DNA of 64,000 nt, from positions 49,081-113,080 of the IMG/VR virus record IMGVR_UViG_3300032331_001766. One strand, written 5' to 3'. This DNA is from a virus. Position 1 is the stretch's first letter. The number at the start of each line of letters is the position of its first letter. This document shows positions 8,482-17,300 of this stretch, piece by piece. A program made the position numbers and the translations under genes. The notes beneath the pieces are model-generated. The model made no database searches and had not been told where the DNA came from. It worked only from the letters and a program-made list of their open reading frames with translations.

Positions 8482-9259
8482 TCAATTATTAATGACAGCT
8501 GCCAGCGGACTTGAAAAGCTAATGGCTAACCCTACTAAGAATAATAAAAATTTAAGGGATAGCAGCGTGGCACAAATATCTGCTGCAATTTATTATAAGG
8601 CTAATGTTATTTCCCAATTGACTTCAAACACTGCATTTCAGAAAAAATTTAGAGAAGTAATATATGGACAAATAGAAAAAGATTTTGGAGACTATATTGA
8701 CTCTCAGGCAAGAACAAAGCCAAAAGCATTACACCATGTATATGAATGGGACAAGGCTGGTTCACCAGCAGCAAGACTATTTAAGTTAAAATCATTTGGG
8801 GATAACGCATTGTCGTTTAAAGTTGGATACGAATTTAAACTCTCTAAATCAAATGTTCCATCTCCAGCAAATTTTAAAAAATATAAGTTTGCTAATAAAG
8901 CATATGTAATGGAAAACGGCATACCCGTTACAATTGCTCCAAAGGCCGCTGAGAGACTTGTGTTTGAGGTTAATGGTTATACCGTCTTTATGCCTAAAGG
9001 TCGCTCTATTACCGTTTCAAAGCCTGGTGGAGGCGGTGCTACGCATCAGTTCAGACTTGCATACTCAAGATTCTTTAGAGGAAATTTAGCGGGAGATTCA
9101 ATTAGAAGATCTGGATTTCAACAATTATTTAATTCAAAAATGTCAAAAGCATTAAAGGTTCCAGGAGGAATATCAAGAGTTCAATATTCTTTCGCACCAA
9201 ATACAGTTAGAGCTCAAGCAAACTCAGCATTAAGTCAAGCATTTGGAGGATCACTATGA
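8471..9259 (+). CDS. Minor neck/tail protein (gp10-like position)
   Basis: A 262-residue basic protein between head closure and tail terminator, the place of HK97 gp10-like proteins. It opens with a helical segment (MTAASGLEKLMANPTKNNKN) and contains YGQIEKDFGDYIDSQARTKP, HHVYEWDKAGSPAARLFKL and a Gly-rich turn (SKPGGGGATHQ). A TTG start at 8471 has GGAG ten bases upstream; an ATG at 8492 is the alternative. It ends with an ATGA overlap with the next gene. The role in the neck is inferred from order. Confidence 0.5.
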   Translation: MDSSQLLMTAASGLEKLMANPTKNNKNLRDSSVAQISAAIYYKANVISQLTSNTAFQKKFREVIYGQIEKDFGDYIDSQARTKPKALHHVYEWDKAGSPAARLFKLKSFGDNALSFKVGYEFKLSKSNVPSPANFKKYKFANKAYVMENGIPVTIAPKAAERLVFEVNGYTVFMPKGRSITVSKPGGGGATHQFRLAYSRFFRGNLAGDSIRRSGFQQLFNSKMSKALKVPGGISRVQYSFAPNTVRAQANSALSQAFGGSL

Positions 9260-9768
9260 CAGTAGATTATAAAGCAGATGCAATGCTAGAAGTCCGCAAA
9301 TATTTGTGGGACTCATTGGCTACAATAGGAATATTTGATGAAAATAATTATTATAGCGATAACATTGGAACTACAATAATTCCAATTATTCCAGTACAGC
9401 AACAGCCAGAACTAAATCAATTCTTAAGCGGAAAGAAGCACATAGTCTATGATAAGGTAGGAATGTCATATGAGGAGAACTGGGTCATATGCTGCGAGCA
9501 GATCTTGTTTACAATCTATTCAACAGATGTATCTGAGATAGCAGAAATTAGAAACTTTATGACAGATTTATTTAGAAGAATAGACGAGTCAGCAAGAGAT
9601 GTAAACTTGTGGGATGGAATGTCTAATAAATTCAAATTCCATAGCATCTTTATTTCTGACATATCTGCCACAACTCCATCTGAAGAACTTCAAGGCTTTC
9701 TATCAGCAGATGTCATCCTTGAAATTAAATACTCAAGATACTCTGATATACAGGGCAGATTTATCTAG
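9256..9768 (+). CDS. Tail terminator / completion protein
   Basis: A 170-residue protein directly upstream of the major tail gene. It shows the alpha/beta pattern of tail terminators: an N-terminal helix (AMLEVRKYLWDSLATIGIF), strands around WVICCEQILFTIYSTDVSEI, a helix EIRNFMTDLFRRIDE and a C-terminal strand ADVILEIKYSRY. Such proteins form a ring that ends tail-tube growth and joins tail to head. The start overlaps the previous stop (ATGA). Order strongly supports the call, motifs moderately. Confidence 0.62.
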   Translation: MTVDYKADAMLEVRKYLWDSLATIGIFDENNYYSDNIGTTIIPIIPVQQQPELNQFLSGKKHIVYDKVGMSYEENWVICCEQILFTIYSTDVSEIAEIRNFMTDLFRRIDESARDVNLWDGMSNKFKFHSIFISDISATTPSEELQGFLSADVILEIKYSRYSDIQGRFI

Positions 9769-9786
9769 TTTGCCTTAAGGCTCAAA

Positions 9787-9837
9787 ATGGCTTATTATTA
9801 TACCAGAGGAAAGCGGCCTAGCCAGCCAAAATTTTAG
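9787..9837 (+). CDS. Possible 16-residue peptide
   Basis: A tiny reading frame in the 111-base gap before the major tail gene. It encodes a basic, Tyr-rich peptide (MAYYYTRGKRPSQPKF). AAGG lies six bases before the ATG. Nothing else supports expression, so this is a weak call. Confidence 0.25.
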   Translation: MAYYYTRGKRPSQPKF

Positions 9838-9879
9838 AATACAACTTAATATAGATTTTTATAAACAGGAGGTTTTACA

Positions 9880-10572
9880 ATGGCAACATTTAATAATGCC
9901 AAGAACATTCTCGTAGGTGCTTCACCACTGTTCCTTTCAACAAAGGATTCAACTGATGGAACATACGCCGAGAACATGGAGCCAGGCTCATCAGCTGGAG
10001 TTGCATATCCATCAGCAGCATCTTATACAGATGCTTTGAACTCAGCAACAACAAAGTTTCGTAACGTAGGTTACACAAACAATGGTCTTCAGATTACTTA
10101 CAACCCATCATACGGTTCAGTAACAGTAGATCAGCTTCTTGATACAGCTAAGCTTTTCAAGGAGTCAATGGAAGTTATGATTGCAACAGAAATGACTGAA
10201 GGTACTCTTGAAAACGTACTAACAGTATTTGGTCAAGGATCTTCAACTCTTACAACTGAAGCTGGATACACATCAGGTACAGCTGAAGGAAAGAAGACAC
10301 TTGGTCTTGCAGCAGGAGCTCTCGGTGTTCAGCCAACAGAGCGTCAATTAATTGCAGTTGGTCAGTCACCAACAACAACTGATGGAACTAATACAGAAAG
10401 AACAGAGCGTATTTATTATGCACGTCGTGTTCTTTCAGTTCAGCAATCAGCATTCTCATTAGCACGTAATAATCCAACCACATTCCCAGTAACATTCCGT
10501 CTGCTTCCAGACGGCAATACAGCATACGCTGGCCAGGAATACGGTAAGATTATTGACCGTGTTATTGCATAA
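9880..10572 (+). CDS. Major tail tube protein
   Basis: A 230-residue protein with the size, position and composition of a siphovirus tail tube subunit: small-residue-rich, beta-strand pattern, FRNVGYTNNGLQITYNPSYG, VTVDQLLDTAKLFKESMEVMIATEM and a C-terminal VTFRLLPDGNTAYAGQEYGKIIDR. AGGAGG at 9866-9871 gives a strong ribosome-binding site. Codon choice resembles the capsid gene, and a strong terminator follows, both signs of high expression. Hexameric rings of this protein stack around the tape measure to form the tube. Confidence 0.88.
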   Translation: MATFNNAKNILVGASPLFLSTKDSTDGTYAENMEPGSSAGVAYPSAASYTDALNSATTKFRNVGYTNNGLQITYNPSYGSVTVDQLLDTAKLFKESMEVMIATEMTEGTLENVLTVFGQGSSTLTTEAGYTSGTAEGKKTLGLAAGALGVQPTERQLIAVGQSPTTTDGTNTERTERIYYARRVLSVQQSAFSLARNNPTTFPVTFRLLPDGNTAYAGQEYGKIIDRVIA

Positions 10573-10592
10573 TTTAATACTTTAAATTACGG

Positions 10593-10617
10593 AAACCCCC
10601 ATTGATATGGGGGTTTT
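10593..10617 (+). terminator. Rho-independent terminator after tail tube gene
   Basis: AAACCCCCAT (10593-10602) pairs with ATGGGGGTTT (10607-10616) around TGAT, followed by U residues. Confidence 0.9.
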
Positions 10618-10621
10618 CTGT

Positions 10622-10650
10622 TTGTGTTAATAAAACCCTTTTGTTATAAT
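10622..10650 (+). promoter_or_regulatory. Promoter TTGTGT-N17-TATAAT
   Basis: TTGTGT (10622-10627) and a perfect TATAAT (10645-10650), 17 bases apart, lie between the terminator and the tail chaperone gene, which has AGGAGG at 10668-10673. Confidence 0.65.
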
Positions 10651-10678
10651 AATAAAGACATATCCATAGGAGGATAAA

Positions 10679-11011
10679 TTGGCAACTACAGTATATGACG
10701 TAGAAGAAATTACGTTACAGAATGGCGCAACAGTTAACCTTAAGCCATTAACAATTAAAGAACTACGCAAGTTTATGGCTGCTATCTCCAAAACTGGAGA
10801 AGCAAAAACAGAAGACGAAACACTAACAATTCTTATTGACGCTTGTGCAGTAGCATTAGAAAAGCAATTACCAGAATTGGTAAAAGATCGTGACGCATTT
10901 GAAGATGTTTTAGACGTTCCTACCATCAACCGCATTCTTGAAGTTTGCGGAGGAATTAAGATGGACGACCCAAACCTTCTAGCGGCAGCGGTTCTGGCTG
11001 GTCAGAACTAG
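10679..11011 (+). CDS. Tail assembly chaperone, zero-frame product (gpG type)
   Basis: A 110-residue protein with a TTG start and a strong AGGAGG six bases upstream. It opens with a beta hairpin (VEEITLQNGATVNLKPLTIKELRKF), common to phage tail chaperones, and continues with helices. It lies between the tail tube and tape measure genes, the fixed place of these chaperones, which coat the tape measure while the tube forms around it. The last codons contain a slippery heptamer that lets a fraction of ribosomes enter the -1 frame and make a longer fusion (see 10679-11340). Confidence 0.85.
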   Translation: MATTVYDVEEITLQNGATVNLKPLTIKELRKFMAAISKTGEAKTEDETLTILIDACAVALEKQLPELVKDRDAFEDVLDVPTINRILEVCGGIKMDDPNLLAAAVLAGQN

Positions 11012-11340
11012 ATTTAGCCGCTTTAGAGGGAGAAGTTTTTCTTTTAGGTAATTGGAAAAATTACGCAGAGATAGAAGAAAATCTTTCAATGCCAGAACTT
11101 ATTCAAACATTGAAGTCAATGCAAAAAACGGAATCAGAGAAAAGAAAATTTTTAGCTGGAATCCAAGGTGTTGATATAAATGATGAACAAGAAGAAAAAG
11201 AAGGTCCTACCTTTGAAGATATACAAAGAAGAGCACTTGGCATACATGCAAGCGGAGATGATATAACATCACTTCAAGGAGCATTAGCAGCACAAAGTGG
11301 ATTTGGTATCGGAGCTGGATTAGGATACACCAGGGAGTAA
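10679..11340 (+). CDS. Tail assembly chaperone frameshift fusion (gpGT type)
   Basis: A -1 frameshift after the AAC codon at 10973-10975 continues in a frame that stays open to the stop at 11338-11340, giving about 220 residues (99 from the zero frame and 121 after the shift). The extension starts PSSGSGSGWSELDLAALEGE, a flexible linker then a helical domain that resembles the T domain of lambda gpGT, which binds the tail tube protein. Without frameshifting the second frame would start only at 11089 with no ribosome-binding site, so the fusion explains it better. Slip site and hairpin are listed separately. Confidence 0.85.
10969..11022 (+). promoter_or_regulatory. Programmed -1 frameshift signal: slip site plus hairpin
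   Basis: CCCAAAC (10969-10975) is read C-CCA-AAC, a standard X-XXY-YYZ heptamer. After a five-base spacer comes a two-part stem: AGCGGC (10981-10986) with GCCGCT (11017-11022), and inside it GTTCTG (10991-10996) with CAGAAC (11003-11008). Confidence 0.85.
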
Positions 11341-11349
11341 AATAGATAA

Positions 11350-14300
11350 ATGGCTGATGAGCAAATTGTAACCAATATAGTTGCAACCTCAGATTTTTCA
11401 AGTCTCATTGCCGATGTGCAACGGACCACAGCAGCACTATCTAAATTACAGTCACAACTAGCTTTATCAAATACAGCATTAGCGAATCAGGCTGGCCAGA
11501 TACAAAAAGGTTTTGGAGAAACTCTAAGATCAACTGGCCAGTTTACTTCGCATTTTGTTACTGTTGGATCAGAGGTAGATAGATTTGGTAAAAGCCTTGA
11601 TTCTGGAAGATTAAAGTTAAGAGATTATTTTAAAACTTGGCAAGATCACACAAAAAGTTCTGGCGGATTAATTAGAGGTTTAGCAAAAGAACAGGTTGCA
11701 TTACAGCAATCTATAGTTCAATCGCTTGGTAAAACTGCAGATGGAATGCAGAAGTTTAACGTACACGTTAAGACTGGGCTAGATGAAGTAGCAAACAGAA
11801 CTGCATTAGCAAAGAAAGAAATGCAGATATACAACAAGGTTATTCAAGACGGCGGAAATCAAATTATTAACTGGGGTAAAAATACTCAGTGGGCTGGTCG
11901 TCAGTTAACAGTAGGACTCACAGTTCCAATAGCAGCATTTGGTGTGGCTGCATCAAAAGCATTTAGAGATGTTGACCAAGAGCTTGTTAGACTTACAAAG
12001 GTTTACGGTGGGCTTTCTGCAACTAGCGCAGTAGAGTTAGCTAAAGTTAGAAAAGATGTTTCTGCAACAGCTAAAGAATTAGCTGCAGCATATGGAGCGT
12101 CGTACAAAGATACAATTGCATTAGCAGCAGATATTGCAGCAACTGGTAAACAGGGCAACGAGCTGCTTCAGTCTACAAAAGAAGCAACAAGACTTTCTAT
12201 TCTTGGAGAAGTAGATAGACAAGAAGCTATGAAAGCAACTCTTGCAATTCAATCAGCATTTAAAAAGAATACAACAGAGCTTGGCAAATCAATTAACTTT
12301 CTTAACGCAGTTGAAAACCAAACCTCAACAAGCCTTGCAGATTTAGTTGAAGCTATACCAAAAGCTGGACCAGTAGTTAAAGCACTTGGCGGAGACATAG
12401 AAGATTTAGCACTTTATCTTACAGCTATGCGTGAAGGCGGAATTAACGCATCTGAAGGAGCAAATGCTTTAAAGTCAGCATTAGCATCTATCATTAACCC
12501 AACTAAAGTTGCTAAAGAAATGTTTCAAGGATTTGGAATTGATTTAGGTGGGATAGTAACAAAAAATGCTGGAAACTTAACAGGAACTATATTAGAGATT
12601 CAAGCAGCATTAGAAACACTAGATCCTCTTAAGAAATCACAGGCAATTGAGCAGTTGTTTGGTAAGTTCCAGTTTGCAAGAATGAATGCTTTATTTGAGA
12701 ATTTGGGTAAGCAGGGTAGCCAGACTTTACAGGTATTAGATTTAATGAAAGCAAGCTCACAAGATCTTGCAAATGTGGCTGGACGAGAATTAGCACAAAT
12801 TACTGAGTCTGCTTCTGGTAAATATAGAAGAGCATTAGAGTCATTAAAGGCAGACTTAGCTAAAGTAGGAGAGCAGTTCTTAACAATTCAAACATTCTTT
12901 ATTGAATTAGTAGATAAAATAATTAACTTTGTAAACAAATTACCAGAGCCTATTCAAAAAGTTCTTACATTGCTAGCTGGATTCACTGCAGCAGCGGGTC
13001 CACTTATTATGTTAACTGGTGTATTTGCTAACTTCTTTGGATATGTAATTAAGGGAATTGGCCATCTAAGAGCTTTATTTAAGGGCGGCGAAGGATTTAA
13101 ATTATTAACACCTCAAATAATAGCTGCAAATCAAGCTGGAAGTTTAATAGAAAAAACATTTTATAGCGATGCTCAAGCAGCAGCGACATTAGCTAATGCC
13201 CTAAGTAATTTAAATAATGAATTTAATCTTCTATACAATAAAGCAAACAACATTGCGCCAGTAGCACCAGCAATTTCAACAATGGCAAGCACCATGATGT
13301 TGCCAGGCGGAGCAACAGAAAGAGTTGTAAATAAGCAAAGCTCAATGCTAGGCAAGCCTTATTCAAGAGATATGTCTCATATGATTCCTTCAAAAACTGG
13401 ACAAGCAGGAACAATGTTTGGAGTTCTTCCTGGAACTGCTCCAGTAAATAAAAGAATTAGTAATAACCCACAGATCTATGCAGCAGGAGATTTGCCAGAT
13501 GTTCCTGGATTAACTAATGTTAATAAAGTTTCAACAGGTGTTGTAGCAGCAGAAGCTGCTAAATGGCACTCAATGACTGCAGCAATTGCAATGCAATCAG
13601 ATGCAGAACTTACAGCATTGAAACAAGAAGTTGCTGCAACTGGAACAATTACACATGAATTGTCTTCTTCATACCAGGCATTGTTGCCTAAGATGACTGA
13701 AGTTATTCAGAAAGCTGTTAAAGAATCAGAGTTAATTGTTGCTCAGACACAATCTGGTAAAATAACGTTAGATCAAGCAAGAGCAAAAATCACTGCGCTT
13801 AATGCACAAATAGAAACATTATTAGCATCAACAGCACAAGGAGTTGCAACAGCACAGGGAAGATCTATTAATGTTGGAATGGTTCCATTAACAAATCAAC
13901 CAGCTGTATCTCCAACTGGCAAGAGCAACATGAAAGAAATGTTCCACAAGAGTGCTAACGCAAATCTTATTAATAAAATAGCTGGCGTACTTGGAGTAAG
14001 AACTTCAGGCGGAGGATACAGCACTGAAACAACAATGCCAAAGAGATTTGCAGAAGGTGGATTTGTACCAGGAACTGGAAACACAGATACTCATCCAGAT
14101 TCACTACCTGCTGGATCTTATGTTGTAAATAAAAAGTCTTCTGAAAATCCTATGTATAGACCTATACTTAGAGCAATGAAAACTGGAATTAGATTTAGCA
14201 AGGGTGGAGAAGTACCAGTCGTACTAACACCAGGAGAGTTTGTTGCTGACCCACAAACAGCAAGAGAAAACGCACCAGTTCTAAGATCTATTAATGCTGG

Positions 14301-17300
14301 TAATTATGCTGTTGGCGGAACAGTAAGTATGAATAAAGTTAACTATGGAATTTCACCAAACAAGCAAAGAGTAAAGAGCCCAGCAATCATTGAAGATGCT
14401 TTAGCTAAAGTTATTGCATTTAACACAGATAAAAACTATGCTAAAAATAATTATACTGGTGCAGTATTAAATGACTCATGGGCAATATATGATGCAATAA
14501 CTTCTGCAACTGGAAGACCAGCAGATCCAAAAGAAGCAATTTCAATTGCAGAAGCAATGGAAGAAGAAGCAAGATCAGCATCGACCTTTGGCGGAGTGCT
14601 AGATGAAAATGAATATCGTAAAGTCGCTAAAGAACAGATGACTACATGGAAAAAGAAACTTAAAGAACAGTATCCTTCTATAAGACTTACAAGTTCTAAC
14701 AAAAGACAAAATGCAACTGATCCAACTGTCAGAAAATTAATTTATGCAATGATGCTTAAGGATAAAAGATTTAGTAGAGATTACCTAAAAACGCTAGATG
14801 TTTCTGAAGGCGGAAATGCAGTAAGAGCACACAGAGATCAGCTTTCTCAGTCTAAGAATAAGAATAATCCTTATAAGTATTTAAGAGCAGCCGTTGTTAC
14901 TCCAACAAATGTTAATTATGAAAGTAAGCAACTTCAGGATTATTATGGTATGGAAAACTATGAAGATAGAGTTTCTGCTGGACCAGTTCGTGCAGAGCAA
15001 GATGCAAAAAAGCTTCTTAAAGGTGTTGGTTTTAATTCACTTTCTTCATACGAAAAATATTTAAAAGAAAAGAAAGAAAAAAAGGAAGCAGCAAAGAAAC
15101 CTAAAAAGTATAAAGAGTTTTTAGCAGCAAGAACTTTAGGCAAGCCAGCGTTGTTTACACCAGCGTTTGCAGGAGCTATTAGAAGAAATAAGGGCGGAAT
15201 AATACCTGGACTAGCATCATCTGTTATTAATAGACTAACTAATAGATGGCCTGGTAAAAAGCAATTCTATCCACAGGGCTACCAGTACATGCTTGGTAAT
15301 CAAGATCCACTTCATGGTCCACTTCAAATTGGAATGTCACAACAACTTGCAAGACATTCTGGGTATGATCCAAAAGATGTATCACTTCAAAGAGGTGTTG
15401 TATTTAGAGATGATAGGTTTAGTAGATTAAACATTATGCCTCAGTTCCTTACTGGAACAGCAGAAGACCGTGGCAGATATGCAACATCACAATACATGTC
15501 TGGAAACCTAGATATTATGGGACAAATGGAAAGATTGGGTAATCACCCTCTCGGACCAATTGCTGCAATGAAAACTCAACAGAAAAAGTTTAGCGGAAAA
15601 TTATTTAGAGGAATTAAATTAGATAGAACATTTAAGGGTCTGCCAGAAGATTTAATTGAAGCAATTAAAATGGCAAGAGTTACTGGAGATGCTTCACCTT
15701 TAATTGGCAAAGAATTCATTATGCGCCGATCATCTTGGAGCAAGAGCCAAAACATAGCAAGCTACTTTGCGCCAGGGAAAAATGTAGACCCAGAATCATT
15801 GCTTATAGAAGCTGCTGTAAAAAATAGAAATATTTTACCAGCAGGAGACATGTTCCCAGATAAAGTTTTCCAGGCTCCAGGAGGACAAAATTGGGGCGGT
15901 GGAAGATTTAATAATGGATATAGATCAGAACAAGAAGCAATATTTGGTGGCAAGTTTAAGATAGTAGGATTTGATAAAGGCACTCTTCAGGTACAAACAG
16001 TTGTCGATGGAGCAAGAGAAGATGGCGGACCAACACAAGCTGGCAAGTCTTATATAGTTGGAGAAAATGGTCCAGAAATATTTATTCCAGAAACAAATGG
16101 AAATATAGTTCCAAATGCTGGAGTAAGCGGATCTAGAAAAACAGGCGCTATGGTTGCAAACTATGGTGCAAGCATGGCTGGGTATGGAATTGCAAGCAAG
16201 TTAGCTCCAGGAAATATGTTGGCACAAATTGGTGGCGGATTATTAGGCGATGTAGCTGGAAATATGATGTACAACAAGATAATGAATATTGGTCAAGCAG
16301 CTGGATCAGCAGCAAACAAAACTTCATTATTAACAAAAGCTTTCCAATTCTTTATTAAGATGCCTGGACCAGTTAAGTTACTTGCTGCAATTGCTGGAGT
16401 AGGAATGGCAATTCAAGCAGTCAATAAAAAAATTGAAGAGCATAGAAGAATTGTTAATTCAGCATTTGGATTAGAGGCTTCAACTGTAGCAAAGCTTGGA
16501 CTACAGTACACAACCCTTGAAGATAAGATGAAGGATTATCGCAAGGCACAAGATTTAGCAAATGCTTCTGCTGCAGCGTTTAAATATACTACAGATAAAG
16601 TTGGCGGAGCTCAAGGAATAGATATGACTCAAGAAGAGCTAGATGCTCTTAAGAAGTCATCAAAGAAAGATTTTAAAACAGAAATATCAATGTTTAATAC
16701 AGCAGGCGGGAATGAAGTTATTCAAAAAGCTACACAGCTTAAAGCAATGTTTGTATCATCTGGAATGGCAGTACAGGATGCAAATGAATTAATTTATGCA
16801 TTAATATTAAACTCTAATAAGGCAGAAAGCGCATTAACCGCACTTGGAGACAAAGGATTTGGTTCAATTCAAGATAAGGGTACAGCAGCAGCAGCAACAC
16901 TTAAAACATACTACTCCGTTATTGCAAAAGGAAATACTGATCAAATTGGTAAATCCGTTGATTCCGCATTAAATGCATATATAAATCTAGAGACATCTTT
17001 AGTTAATATAAATGATAAGACAAAGCCTATTGTAACTGAATCAGAGGCATACCTAAAGGTTCTTAATAAAATAAAAAATAGCAATGCTGGGAATGCAGAG
17101 TTAGGTGATGAAATTTATCTAGCACTTTCTAAGCAGAATGCTGAGCTTGGTAAGATAATAAATACCACAGACACATTTGCATCTGTAATGGCAAAGGTTA
17201 AATTAAGTACTTCAGGCCTTTCGTTAGACCTTGCAAATATGGGATCATCTGCTGCAACTGCTCTTTCAATAGTAGTATCAAAGCAACAAGATACTCTAGG

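Noticed and set aside
11089-11340. Independent 83-residue gene after the tail chaperone
   Set aside because: It has no ribosome-binding site, and its frame is open back through the slip site, so it is the frameshifted part of the chaperone.
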